Of a stretch of 64,000 bases of DNA, positions 53,059-61,577 are shown one piece after another; position 1 is the stretch's first letter; each line of letters begins with the position of its first letter. Below the pieces are notes generated by a model. The model did not search any database, was not told the DNA's origin, and worked only from the letters and a program-made list of their open reading frames with translations. The stretch spans positions 484,770 to 548,769 of the forward strand of contig NZ_FUZQ01000005.1 in assembly GCF_900167525.1 (NCBI RefSeq), read 5' to 3'. Source of the DNA: Krasilnikoviella flava (GTDB lineage: Bacteria > Actinomycetota > Actinomycetes > Actinomycetales > Cellulomonadaceae). Both the position numbers and the translations under genes were made by a program.

Positions 53059-54873
53059 ATGGACGAGATCACCATTCCGCAGGCGGTCGAGCTGCCTGCC
53101 ACGTCGAACCTCAACGACCTCCTCGCCACCCGCGTGGCGAGCGACCCGCGCGCCACGCTCGCCGAGCGTCCTTCCGGCGACGGCTGGCAGCCGGTCTCGG
53201 CCGCACAGTTCGACGCCGAGGTGGTGGCTGTGGCCAAAGGCCTGGTCGCGAAGGGCGTGCAGCCCGGCGACCCCGTCGGGATCATGTCCCACACCCGCTA
53301 CGAGTGGACGCTCCTCGACTTCGCCGCCTGGGCCGCGGGCGCCGTGCCCGTGCCGATCTACGAGACGTCGTCGGCCGAGCAGGTGGAGTGGATCCTCACC
53401 GACTCGGGGATCACCGTGCTCGTCGTCGAGGACGCCGGGCTCGCTGCGACGGTGGCCGAGGTGTCCGACCACGCCCCGGCGCTGCGCGAGGTCCTCGAGA
53501 TCGAGGACGGCGCGATCGCCGCGCTGACGGCCGCGGGGGCCGACGTCGGCGACGACGAGATCGCGCGCCGTCGCGGGATCTCCTGCCTCGAGGACGTCGC
53601 GACGATCATCTACACCTCCGGCACCACCGGCACCCCCAAGGGCGCCGAGATCACGCACGGCAACCTCGCGCTGCTCGCGGTGAACGCGGTGGCCGTCGTG
53701 CCCGAGGTCTTCAAGGACGGCGGCCGCACCCTCCTCTTCCTGCCGCTGGCCCACGTGTTCGCCCGGTACGTCGAGATCCTCGCGATCGCGAGCGGCACGG
53801 TGCTCGGGCACTGGCCCGACCTCAAGACCGTCACGGCCGGGCTCGGTGCCTTCAAGCCGACGTACATCCTCGCCGTGCCGCGCGTCTTCGAGAAGGTCTA
53901 CAACGCCGCGGAGCAGAAGGCCGCCGCCGGCGGCAAGATCAAGATCTTCCACTGGGCTGCCGCGACCGCGATCGAGTACTCCCGCGGCCTCGACACCGCC
54001 TCCGGCCCTTCGCTGTGGCTGCGCGTCCAGCACAAGGTGGCCGACGTCCTCGTGTACTCGAAGCTCCGCGCGGTGCTCGGCGGGCAGGCCCAGTACGCCG
54101 TCTCGGGCGGCGGCCCGCTCGGCGAGCGTCTCGGCCACTTCTTCCGCGGCCTCGGGCTCACCGTCCTGGAGGGCTACGGGCTCACCGAGACGACGGCGCC
54201 GACCAGCGTGAACAGGCCGACCGCGACGAAGATCGGCTCAGTCGGCCCGCAGCTGCCCGGGTGCGGCGTGAAGATCGCCCCGGACGGCGAGGTCCTGCTC
54301 CGCGGCATCCAGGTCTTCAAGGGCTACCACAACAACCCGGAGGCGACCGCCGAGGCGTTCGACGAGGGCGGCTGGTTCCGCAGCGGCGATCTCGGCGCCC
54401 TCGACGACGACGGCTTCCTCACCATCACCGGCCGCAAGAAGGAGATCATCGTGACGGCCGGCGGCAAGAACGTCGCCCCCGCGCTCCTCGAGGACCGCAT
54501 CCGCGCGCACGCGCTGGTGAGCCAGTGCGTCGTCGTGGGCGACAACCGCCCCTTCATCGGAGCGCTCGTCACGCTCGACGCCGAGGGCCTGCCGGGCTGG
54601 CTCAAGATGCACGACAAGCCGGAGCTCACGCCCGCCCAGGCGGCCACCGACCCAGACGTCCTGGCCGCCCTCGACGCCGCGGTGACGCGCGCCAACCAGG
54701 CGGTGTCGAAGGCCGAGTCGATCCGCAAGTTCGCCGTGCTGCCGGGTGACCTGACGGTGGAGAACGGCTACCTCACGCCCAAGCAGAGCGTGCGCCGCCA
54801 CGTCTTCGTCAAGGACTTCGCCGCCGAGATCGACCAGCTGTACGTCGACACCCGGCAGACGTCCGCGAGCTGA
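53059..54873 (+). CDS. fadD: Long-chain fatty-acid-CoA ligase (FadD15-like AMP-dependent synthetase)
   Basis: The 604-aa enzyme activates fatty acids via acyl-AMP to acyl-CoA. The AMP-binding motif YTSGTTGTPKGAEITHG (near residue 190), GYGLTETTAPTSVNRP (near 380), GWFRSGDLG and the C-terminal lysine region KKEIIVTAGGKNVAP are all present. ATG 53059 has GGAG 6 nt upstream; ATG 53041 and ATG 52987 are less supported. It is followed by a strong terminator. Rv2187 (fadD15) is the positional counterpart in M. tuberculosis. Confidence 0.92.
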   Translation: MDEITIPQAVELPATSNLNDLLATRVASDPRATLAERPSGDGWQPVSAAQFDAEVVAVAKGLVAKGVQPGDPVGIMSHTRYEWTLLDFAAWAAGAVPVPIYETSSAEQVEWILTDSGITVLVVEDAGLAATVAEVSDHAPALREVLEIEDGAIAALTAAGADVGDDEIARRRGISCLEDVATIIYTSGTTGTPKGAEITHGNLALLAVNAVAVVPEVFKDGGRTLLFLPLAHVFARYVEILAIASGTVLGHWPDLKTVTAGLGAFKPTYILAVPRVFEKVYNAAEQKAAAGGKIKIFHWAAATAIEYSRGLDTASGPSLWLRVQHKVADVLVYSKLRAVLGGQAQYAVSGGGPLGERLGHFFRGLGLTVLEGYGLTETTAPTSVNRPTATKIGSVGPQLPGCGVKIAPDGEVLLRGIQVFKGYHNNPEATAEAFDEGGWFRSGDLGALDDDGFLTITGRKKEIIVTAGGKNVAPALLEDRIRAHALVSQCVVVGDNRPFIGALVTLDAEGLPGWLKMHDKPELTPAQAATDPDVLAALDAAVTRANQAVSKAESIRKFAVLPGDLTVENGYLTPKQSVRRHVFVKDFAAEIDQLYVDTRQTSAS

Positions 54874-54889
54874 CGCTCCCGCACTGCCC

Positions 54890-54926
54890 GTCGAGCCCGC
54901 CGAGACGCTGTCTCGGCGGGCTCGAC
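54890..54926 (+). terminator. Strong terminator hairpin after the acyl-CoA ligase
   Basis: A perfect 17-bp stem with a 3-nt loop, starting 17 nt after the stop codon. Confidence 0.85.
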
Positions 54927-54973
54927 CGCTGTCCGGTCACGGGTGCGCGGACGAGCTTGTCGGAGGTCCCCGC

Positions 54974-54979
54974 TACGGT
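54974..54979 (+). promoter_or_regulatory. -10 box TACGGT, leaderless start of the nuclease gene
   Basis: TACGGT, 6-nt spacer, ATG 54986. Confidence 0.55.
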
Positions 54980-54985
54980 CCCGGC

Positions 54986-56785
54986 ATGCCGAGCACCACC
55001 CCGTCCCCGACGAGCACCACCGCGCTCCAGCCCTCGTTCGAGGACCTCGGCACCCCGCTGCACGACGTCACCTTCGTCGTGGTGGACCTCGAGACCACCG
55101 GCGGGCGCGCAGCTGACGGCGGCATCACGGAGATCGGCGCGGTCAAGGTCCGCGGCGGCGAGGTGCTCGGGGAGCTGCAGTCCCTGGTCAACCCGGGCCG
55201 TCCCGTCCCCGCGTTCGTCGCCCGGCTCACCGGGATCACCACGTCGATGGTCGCCACCGCTCCCCCGCTCGAGCTCGTCCTGCCGAGCTTCCTGGAGTTC
55301 GCCCGGGACGCCGTGCTGGTGGCGCACAACGCGCCGTTCGACGTCGGCTTCCTCCGGGCGGCGTGCGACCGGCTCGGCTACGAGTGGCCGCGGTTCGCCG
55401 TGGTCGACACGGTCCCGCTCGCCCGGCGCGTCGTCACCCGCGACGAGGCGCCCAACCACAAGCTGTCGACCCTGGCCGCGCTCTTCCGGGCGCAGGTGAC
55501 GCCCGACCACCGCGCACTGGCCGACGCCCGAGCCACCGTCGACGTGCTGCACGCCCTCCTGGAGCGGCTGGCGCCGCTCGGCATCACCCACCTGGAGGAC
55601 CTGGCGGGCGCCGCCGACCCGGTTCCCCCGGACGTGCGCCGCAAGCGCACGCTCGCCGACGGGCTGCCCGAGGCACCGGGTGTCTACCTCTTCCGCGGGC
55701 CCGGGGACGAGGTCCTGTACGTCGGCACGTCCACGAACCTGCGCAAGCGCGTGCGCTCCTATTTCACCGCGGCCGAGAAGCGCGGCCGCATCACGGAGAT
55801 GGTGCGCATCGCGCACGCCGTCACCCCGGTGGTCTGCGTGACACCGCTCGAGGCACAGGTGCGGGAGCTGCGCCTGATCGCCGAGCACGCCCCGCGGTAC
55901 AACCGGCGCTCCAAGCACCCCGAGCGACAGTCGTGGGTGCGCCTCACGGACGAGGCCTACCCCCGGCTGTCGGTCGTCCGGGAGGTGCGTGCCGGCACCC
56001 CGCACATCGGCCCCTACCCCTCGCGCCAGACCGCCCTGGCCGCCGTCGAGGCCCTGCACGACGCCCTGCCGCTGCGGCAGTGCACGGCCCGCCTCCCTCG
56101 CGTCGCGCGCACCGCGGGCAGCCCGTGCGCCCTCGCAGGCATGGGCCGCTGCTCGGCCCCGTGCGTGGCCACCGGCACGGCCGACGAGGGATACGACGCC
56201 GTCGCGGACGCGGCGCGCGCAGCGCTCACCTCCGATCCCTCGGCCGTCGTGGACGCTCTCGCCGCACGGGTGGGCCGGCTCGCCGCGCAGGAACGCTTCG
56301 AAGAGGCCGGGCTGGTCACCCACCGGTTGCGCGCCTTCGTCCAGGGGGCGGCGCGCGCCCAGCGACTGGACCCTGTCGCCCGGTGCGCCGAGCTCGTCGC
56401 CGCTCGGCCCACGTCGGCGGGCGGCTGGGAGCTCGTCGTGGTGAAGCACGCCCGCCTCGCCGCCACTGCGGTCACGCGGCCCGACGAGGACCCCCTGCCC
56501 GTCGTCGACGCCCTGCGCGCGACGGCGGAGGACGTCGCCCCGCCCGTGGCGCCCGCGCCGGCGTGCCACCCGGAGGAGGCCGCCCTCGTGCTGGCCTGGC
56601 TGGAGGAGCCGGGTGTCCGGCTGGTGCACGTGAGCCACACCTGGGCGTGCCCGGTGCGCTCCGCCGCGGCGCACGCCGACCTCGCGACCGTGTCGACCAC
56701 CGTCGCGGACCTGTGGGTCGACCCCGACGGGCGCCCGGACGACGTCGCGGACCCGGTACCCGTGGCTACGATGACGGCATGCTGA
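54986..56785 (+). CDS. DEDDh exonuclease fused to a UvrC-like GIY-YIG nuclease domain
   Basis: The 599-aa protein has an N-terminal DnaQ-like 3'-5' exonuclease (about 25-200) with VVDLETTGG (DxE), HNAPFDVGFL and HRALADARATVD. The second half starts with the GIY-YIG domain APGVYLFRG...EVLYVGTSTNLRKRV (about 225-300) and EAQVRELRLI, as in UvrC/Cho, and ends in a Cys-containing C-terminal part (CALAGMGRCSAPC). M. tuberculosis Rv2191 has the same fusion. It probably works in DNA repair or processing. The last 7 nt overlap the next gene. Confidence 0.9.
   Translation: MPSTTPSPTSTTALQPSFEDLGTPLHDVTFVVVDLETTGGRAADGGITEIGAVKVRGGEVLGELQSLVNPGRPVPAFVARLTGITTSMVATAPPLELVLPSFLEFARDAVLVAHNAPFDVGFLRAACDRLGYEWPRFAVVDTVPLARRVVTRDEAPNHKLSTLAALFRAQVTPDHRALADARATVDVLHALLERLAPLGITHLEDLAGAADPVPPDVRRKRTLADGLPEAPGVYLFRGPGDEVLYVGTSTNLRKRVRSYFTAAEKRGRITEMVRIAHAVTPVVCVTPLEAQVRELRLIAEHAPRYNRRSKHPERQSWVRLTDEAYPRLSVVREVRAGTPHIGPYPSRQTALAAVEALHDALPLRQCTARLPRVARTAGSPCALAGMGRCSAPCVATGTADEGYDAVADAARAALTSDPSAVVDALAARVGRLAAQERFEEAGLVTHRLRAFVQGAARAQRLDPVARCAELVAARPTSAGGWELVVVKHARLAATAVTRPDEDPLPVVDALRATAEDVAPPVAPAPACHPEEAALVLAWLEEPGVRLVHVSHTWACPVRSAAAHADLATVSTTVADLWVDPDGRPDDVADPVPVATMTAC
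56767..56772 (+). promoter_or_regulatory. -10 box TACGAT inside the nuclease gene, for the Lrp-type gene
   Basis: TACGAT lies within the last codons of the upstream gene, with a 6-nt spacer to ATG 56779. Confidence 0.45.
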
Positions 56786-57060
56786 CCGCGATCGTGCTCA
56801 TCGACACCGAGGCCGACCAGATCCCTGAGGTCGCCACCAAGGTCACCGACCTCAAGGGAGTCAGCGAGGTCTACTCAGTCACCGGGAAGGCCGACCTCGT
56901 CGCCATGGTGCGCGTGCGCGAGCACGAGGAGCTGGCCGACGTCATCGCCGACGGGATCAGCAAGATCCCCGGTGTGGTCCGCACCGAGACGCTCATCGCC
57001 TTCCGCACCTACTCCCACGTGGACCTCGAGCAGGCGTTCGCCCTCGGCCTCGACGACTGA
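56779..57060 (+). CDS. Stand-alone Lrp/AsnC ligand-binding (RAM) domain protein
   Basis: The 93-aa protein is only the C-terminal effector domain of Lrp/AsnC regulators (MLTAIVLIDTEADQIPEVA, VYSVTGKADLVAMVRV, TLIAFRTYSHVDLEQAF), without a DNA-binding part. Such proteins form decamers or dimers and may bind amino acids or modulate other regulators. A trpD gene lies convergently downstream, so an amino-acid-related role is plausible but unproven. Confidence 0.88.
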   Translation: MLTAIVLIDTEADQIPEVATKVTDLKGVSEVYSVTGKADLVAMVRVREHEELADVIADGISKIPGVVRTETLIAFRTYSHVDLEQAFALGLDD

Positions 57061-57089
57061 CCGCGTCGGTCGTCGGCAGCTTCGGATCC

Positions 57090-57121
57090 GCGCCGGTGCG
57101 TGGGTCACCACGCGCCGGCGC
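57090..57121. terminator. Hairpin between the Lrp-type gene and trpD
   Basis: A 14-bp GC-rich stem (57090-57103 with 57108-57121) with one G-T wobble and a GTCA loop lies between convergent genes. Confidence 0.7.
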
Positions 57122-57129
57122 CGTCCCGT

Positions 57130-58248
57130 TCAGGCCTGCGTCATGGCGACCCAGCGCTCGAGCAGGGCCGCTGCGGCACCCTCGTCGATGCTCCGGGCGG
57201 CGTGCTCGATGCCCGCAGTGAGCCGTTCGGCGAGCGACCCGGTCACGGTCCCCGGCAGGCTGCCGTCGGCCACGAGCGCGGCGGCCGCGTTGAGCAGGAC
57301 CGTCTCGCGCACCGGCCCACGGTCGACCCCCGTGAGGACGTCGCGCGCCACGGCCGCGTTGTGCTGGGCGTCCGCACCACGCAGGTCGGCGATCTCGATC
57401 CGGCGCAGGCCGAGCTGAGCCGCCGCGTCCAGGTGCGTCTCGGTCACGGCACCGTCACGGACCTCCCAGACCGTGGACCCGCCGGTCGCGGCGAGCTCGT
57501 CGAGGCCGTCGTCCCCCCGGAACACGAGCGCCCGGGTGCCCCGGGCCGCGAAGACGCCGGCCACGAGCGGGGCCATCCGTGCGTCCGCCACGCCGACGGC
57601 CGTGGCCCGCGGCTGAGCCGGGTTGGTCAGCGGCCCGAGGAAGTTGAAGGCGGTGGGCACGCCCAGCTCCTTGCGAGCGACGCCGGCGTGCCGGAACGAC
57701 GGGTGGAAGACCATCGCGAAGCAGAACGTGATGCCGACCTGCTCCGCCAGTTCCGCCACCCGGTCGGGACCGTGGTCGAGGCGGACGCCCAGGGCCTCCA
57801 GGACGTCGGCCGAACCCGAGGAGGACGACGCGGCGCGGTTGCCGTGCTTGACCACCTTGACGCCCGTCCCGGCCACGACGACGGCAGCCATGGTGGAGAT
57901 GTTCACCGTGTGCGCCCGGTCGCCGCCGCTGCCGACGATGTCGACGCTGGGGCCCGGCACCGTGAACCGGCGGGCATGAGCAAGCATCGTGTCGGCGAGG
58001 CCGGTGAGCTCCTCGACGGTCTCCCCCTTGGCGCGCAGCGCCACCAGGAAGGCGGCGAGGCGCGCCGGCGAGACCTCACCCGCCATCACCGCGTCCATCG
58101 CCCAAGCGGTGTCGCGCGTGGTCAGGTCGCGCCCGGCGATGAGCTCCGAGAGCAGACCCGGCCATGTCGGCTCGGCGGGCTCGGCCGGCACGGCCTGCTC
58201 CGCCGGCGGCGACGGCAAGGTGTTCTCGGGGCGGTCGTTCGTGGGCAC
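57130..58248 (-). CDS. trpD: Anthranilate phosphoribosyltransferase
   Basis: The 372-aa enzyme joins anthranilate and PRPP in tryptophan synthesis. [18 protein letters not shown] is the PRPP/Mg loop (near residue 105), [21 protein letters not shown] binds anthranilate, and [11 protein letters not shown] is typical. The first ~28 residues are a Pro/Glu/Ala-rich extension absent from many homologues. GTG 58248 has GGAGG 6 nt upstream. It stands apart from other trp genes, as in M. tuberculosis (Rv2192c beside ctaE). Confidence 0.94.
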   Translation of the reverse strand: MPTNDRPENTLPSPPAEQAVPAEPAEPTWPGLLSELIAGRDLTTRDTAWAMDAVMAGEVSPARLAAFLVALRAKGETVEELTGLADTMLAHARRFTVPGPSVDIVGSGGDRAHTVNISTMAAVVVAGTGVKVVKHGNRAASSSSGSADVLEALGVRLDHGPDRVAELAEQVGITFCFAMVFHPSFRHAGVARKELGVPTAFNFLGPLTNPAQPRATAVGVADARMAPLVAGVFAARGTRALVFRGDDGLDELAATGGSTVWEVRDGAVTETHLDAAAQLGLRRIEIADLRGADAQHNAAVARDVLTGVDRGPVRETVLLNAAAALVADGSLPGTVTGSLAERLTAGIEHAARSIDEGAAAALLERWVAMTQA

Positions 58249-58315
58249 CAGGTTCCTCCGGTTCGGTGGTCGCGCGGTCCGGACGCCCCTGGCACGACCC
58301 TCGCGGGTCCGTCGG

Positions 58316-58768
58316 TCAGGCCGTCGCGGCGAGCTGGTCGGCCACGGTGCGCTGCAGCTCGATCGCGTCGAGCGGCCTCGGCACCACGGCGTCGGCGAGC
58401 GACCACGATGCTAGCCATCCGTCGTCGGGCCTGCCGGTGAGGACCACGACGGGCGGACAGCGGTAGATCTCGTTCTTGAGCTGACGGCACAGCCCCATGC
58501 CGCCGGACTTGTCCGCCTCGCCGTCCAGCACGAGCAGGTCCCACCCGCCGCGGTCGGCCGCGGCGATCAACACCGCCGGTGTCGCGACCTCGGCCCACGC
58601 GATCTCCGGGGCGTGCGCGCGCAGCCGCGGACCGACCGCCGTGCGCACCTGGTCGCGCACGGACCGGTCGTCGCTGTAGAGCAGGATGCGCGGCCCGCGG
58701 GCCGCCGGGCCCGTCCGGGCGGTCGGCGTGATCGCGTCGGTCGGGCTTTCGGTCGTCTGATCCGTCAT
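58316..58768 (-). CDS. Stand-alone receiver-domain (response-regulator-like) protein
   Basis: The 150-aa protein has about 25 disordered residues, then one receiver fold: acidic pair D33/D34 (LLYSDD), candidate phosphoacceptor D82 (LLVLDGEAD), T111 (VVVLTGR), and a final VVPRPLD where Arg131 stands at the usual invariant Lys. No output domain follows. Phosphorylation may thus be altered or lost. ATG 58768 has GGGGAG 5 nt upstream; the open frame beyond it is not coding-like. It lies 67 nt upstream of trpD, same strand. Confidence 0.8.
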   Translation of the reverse strand: MTDQTTESPTDAITPTARTGPAARGPRILLYSDDRSVRDQVRTAVGPRLRAHAPEIAWAEVATPAVLIAAADRGGWDLLVLDGEADKSGGMGLCRQLKNEIYRCPPVVVLTGRPDDGWLASWSLADAVVPRPLDAIELQRTVADQLAATA

Positions 58769-59032
58769 CGAGGCTCCCCTTCGCGGACGTGCACGGCACC
58801 GGGCACGGGCACGACGCCCGGGACCGGCACCCGGCCGACGGACGTCGACGTTTGCTGGCATCGTGGCACACCCGCGTCACCTCGGGCAGGTGCCGAACGT
58901 GGTCTTTTACTGGCACTCTCCACGGATCCGTCACCTCGTAGCGGCAGAGTGGCGAGTTTCCGCAGATTCTGTGCACATCGACTTTCCGCAGCGCCCGCCC
59001 GAGTGGCTCGAACCGGCTGTATATCGGCCATA
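58769..59032. promoter_or_regulatory. Divergent regulatory region between receiver gene and ctaE
   Basis: These 264 bp contain no gene. AT-rich patches at about 58911-58920 and 59018-59034 (GTATAT then ATAATG) are candidate promoter elements; the second lies immediately before ATG 59033, so ctaE may be nearly leaderless. Confidence 0.35.
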
Positions 59033-59686
59033 ATGGCTGACGTGTCGACCGCAACGGCTGCTGCCCCCCATGCCCACCAGCACGTGAGCGTCAACCGTCC
59101 GAACCCCGTGTCGGTCGGGACGATCGTCTGGCTCGCGAGCGAGCTGATGTTCTTCGCGGGTCTCTTCGCGATGTACTTCACCGTCCGTTCGGTGATGCCC
59201 GAGGCCGAGTGGGCCGCCGAGGCGGACAAGCTCAACATCACCTTCTCGACGATCAACACCACAGTGCTGGTGCTGTCGTCGGTCACCTGCCAGATGGGCG
59301 TGTGGGCCGCCGAGCGGTTCAAGCCGGTGCGTTCCGGCACGATCCTGCAGGTGAACAAGTGGGGCATGCACGAGTGGATGACGCTCACCTACCTCATGGG
59401 TGCCTTCTTCATCGGCGGCCAGATCTTCGAGTACACCGAGCTGGTGCACGAGGGCCTGACCATCTCGTCGAGCGCGTACGGCTCGGTCTTCTACCTGACG
59501 ACCGGCTTCCACGGCCTGCACGTGCTCGGCGGTCTGATCGCCTTCCTGTTCCTCCTGGGCCGCTCCTTCGCCGCCCGGAACTTCGGCCACCACGAGGCCA
59601 CCACCGCGATCGTCACGTCCTACTACTGGCACTTCGTCGACGTGGTGTGGATCGCCCTCTTCGCCGTCATCTACCTCCTGCGCTGA
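59033..59686 (+). CDS. ctaE: Cytochrome c oxidase subunit III
   Basis: The 217-aa membrane protein of the aa3 oxidase has five helices, the five-helix actinobacterial form. [41 protein letters not shown] and [14 protein letters not shown] are the conserved segments, with [11 protein letters not shown] at the C-terminus. It stabilises the catalytic subunit in the cytoplasmic membrane. ATG 59033 is favoured over the in-frame GTG 59042. It heads the ctaE-qcrC-qcrA-qcrB cluster of the bc1-aa3 supercomplex. Confidence 0.95.
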   Translation: MADVSTATAAAPHAHQHVSVNRPNPVSVGTIVWLASELMFFAGLFAMYFTVRSVMPEAEWAAEADKLNITFSTINTTVLVLSSVTCQMGVWAAERFKPVRSGTILQVNKWGMHEWMTLTYLMGAFFIGGQIFEYTELVHEGLTISSSAYGSVFYLTTGFHGLHVLGGLIAFLFLLGRSFAARNFGHHEATTAIVTSYYWHFVDVVWIALFAVIYLLR

Positions 59687-59754
59687 ACCCCCCGGCCGGT
59701 GTCGCTGCCGGCCTTGACCCTGCACCCTTCGATCTGCGAGACGAGGATCATTTC

Positions 59755-60534
59755 GTGAAGGCACTCGCCGCCCGCAGGCACCACCGGCTCGCGCCGGTCG
59801 TGCTGCTGTTGCTGGCGCTGCTGGTCACGGGCGGCGTCTACGCCGCCCTGGCCCCGAGCCCGGCCCAGGCCGACACCGCCAGCACCGCGGACATCGAGAC
59901 CGGGAAGAAGCTCTTCCAGGCCAACTGCGCCACCTGCCACGGCCCGAACGCGGAGGGCACCTCCGAGGCGCCGTCGCTCGTCGGCGTCGGCGCGGCCGCG
60001 GTGGACTTCCAGGTCTCCACCGGTCGGATGCCCATGCAGATGAACGGCCCCCAGGCCGAGGCCAAGCCTCGCCAGATGGACGAGGAGCAGACCGCCGCGC
60101 TCGCCGCGTATGTCGCGTCCCTCGGCGCCGGTCCGGCCATCCCCACCGACGAGCAGGTGGACGGGAGCGAGGGCGACGCCGCCAACGGCATGGCCCTGTT
60201 CCGCACCAACTGCGCGATGTGCCACAACGCCGTCGGCGCCGGAGGCGCCCTCTCGGAGGGCAAGTTCGCGCCGCCGCTGTGGGACACGTCGAGCCGCAAT
60301 GTGTACCAGGCGATGCTCACCGGCCCGCAGTCGATGCCGGTGTTCAACGACGCCAACATCACGCCTGACGAGAAGCGCGACATCATCGCGTTCCTCGACG
60401 AGCAGGATCAGGGCTCGGCCGGTGGCCTCACCCTCGGATCGCTCGGGCCGGTCAGCGAGGGCCTGTGGGCCTGGATCATCGGCATCGGCCTGATCATCGG
60501 CGGCGCGGTGTGGATCGGAGCAAAGTCCTCGTGA
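59755..60534 (+). CDS. qcrC: Dihaem cytochrome c subunit of the bc1 complex
   Basis: The 259-aa protein has an N-terminal membrane anchor (about 12-32), two haem c sites, CATCH (C58-H62) and CAMCH (C153-H157), and a C-terminal membrane helix. The dihaem subunit replaces soluble cytochrome c and passes electrons directly to the aa3 oxidase in actinobacteria. GTG 59755 has GAGG upstream. The stop overlaps the qcrA start (GTGA). Confidence 0.96.
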   Translation: MKALAARRHHRLAPVVLLLLALLVTGGVYAALAPSPAQADTASTADIETGKKLFQANCATCHGPNAEGTSEAPSLVGVGAAAVDFQVSTGRMPMQMNGPQAEAKPRQMDEEQTAALAAYVASLGAGPAIPTDEQVDGSEGDAANGMALFRTNCAMCHNAVGAGGALSEGKFAPPLWDTSSRNVYQAMLTGPQSMPVFNDANITPDEKRDIIAFLDEQDQGSAGGLTLGSLGPVSEGLWAWIIGIGLIIGGAVWIGAKSS

Positions 60535-61577
60535 GCGAGAACCAGAACCCCCAGGGTCATGATCTGACCCGGCACGACGGCGACGGCACCGTCGCCCGGA
60601 CCGACCGCTTCGCGGACCCGGGCGTCCCGGAGCACCACCCGCGCCTGGCGGACACCGACCCCAGGGCCGCCAAGCGCAACGAGCGGATCATCGCGATCCT
60701 GTTCGCGATCTCCTGCCTCGGGACGATCGGCTCGCTCGTCGCATACTTCGCCGTCCGCCCGGACGGCACGACGCCCGGCGTGCGGCTCTCGACCGTCCTG
60801 CTCGGCGTCGCGCTCGCCATCTCCCTCTTCGGCATCGGCTTCGCGGCCGTGCACTGGGCCAAGACCCTGATGTCGAGCAAGGAGTACGTCGAGGAGCGGC
60901 ACTCGAGCAGCAGCTCCGAGGAGGTCCGCGAGGTCGTCCAGCAGCAGTTCAAGGACGGGCTCGAGGACTCGGGCATCGCCCGCCGGCCTGTGCTCAAGGG
61001 TGCGGTCTTCTCCGCGCTCGCGCTCTTCCCGCTGGCCATCGCGGTACCGCTCGTCTCGAGCGTCGGCGGTGACTGGAACGTCGGCAAGTTCCGGAACACG
61101 ATCTGGCGGAAGGGCATGCGCCTCGCGTACGACCCTTCCGGCCGCCCGATCAAGGCCTCGGACGTCACGGTCGGCTCCGTCGCGCACGTCATCCCCGACG
61201 TGCCCGCCGAGGAGCGCGAGACTCACGAGTGGATCACAGAGAAGGCCAAGGCCGTCGTGCTGCTGGTGCGCCTCGACCCGCGGGACCTCAAGCGCGACCA
61301 TCGCGAAGGCGCGTCGTACGACGGCATCGTCGCCTACTCGAAGATCTGCACCCACGTCGGGTGCCCGGTCGCCCTCTACGAGCAGCAGACGCACCACCTG
61401 CTGTGCCCGTGCCACCAGTCGACGTTCGACGTCGCCGACGGCGCCAAGGTGGTCTTCGGGCCGGCCAAGCGCCCGCTGCCGCAGCTCCCCATCACCGTCG
61501 ACGACGAGGGGTATCTTATGGCTGAGGACGACTTCAACGAGCCCGTCGGCCCGAGCTACTGGGAGCGCCTGAAGTGA
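60531..61577 (+). CDS. qcrA: Rieske iron-sulfur subunit of the bc1 complex
   Basis: The 348-aa protein has three membrane helices (about 50-72, 85-107 and 152-172), the actinobacterial three-helix form, and a C-terminal Rieske domain with CTHVGC (C273, H275) and CPCHQS (C292, H295) binding the 2Fe-2S cluster. It accepts electrons from menaquinol. Translation is coupled to qcrC and qcrB by 4-nt overlaps. Confidence 0.96.
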   Translation: MSENQNPQGHDLTRHDGDGTVARTDRFADPGVPEHHPRLADTDPRAAKRNERIIAILFAISCLGTIGSLVAYFAVRPDGTTPGVRLSTVLLGVALAISLFGIGFAAVHWAKTLMSSKEYVEERHSSSSSEEVREVVQQQFKDGLEDSGIARRPVLKGAVFSALALFPLAIAVPLVSSVGGDWNVGKFRNTIWRKGMRLAYDPSGRPIKASDVTVGSVAHVIPDVPAEERETHEWITEKAKAVVLLVRLDPRDLKRDHREGASYDGIVAYSKICTHVGCPVALYEQQTHHLLCPCHQSTFDVADGAKVVFGPAKRPLPQLPITVDDEGYLMAEDDFNEPVGPSYWERLK

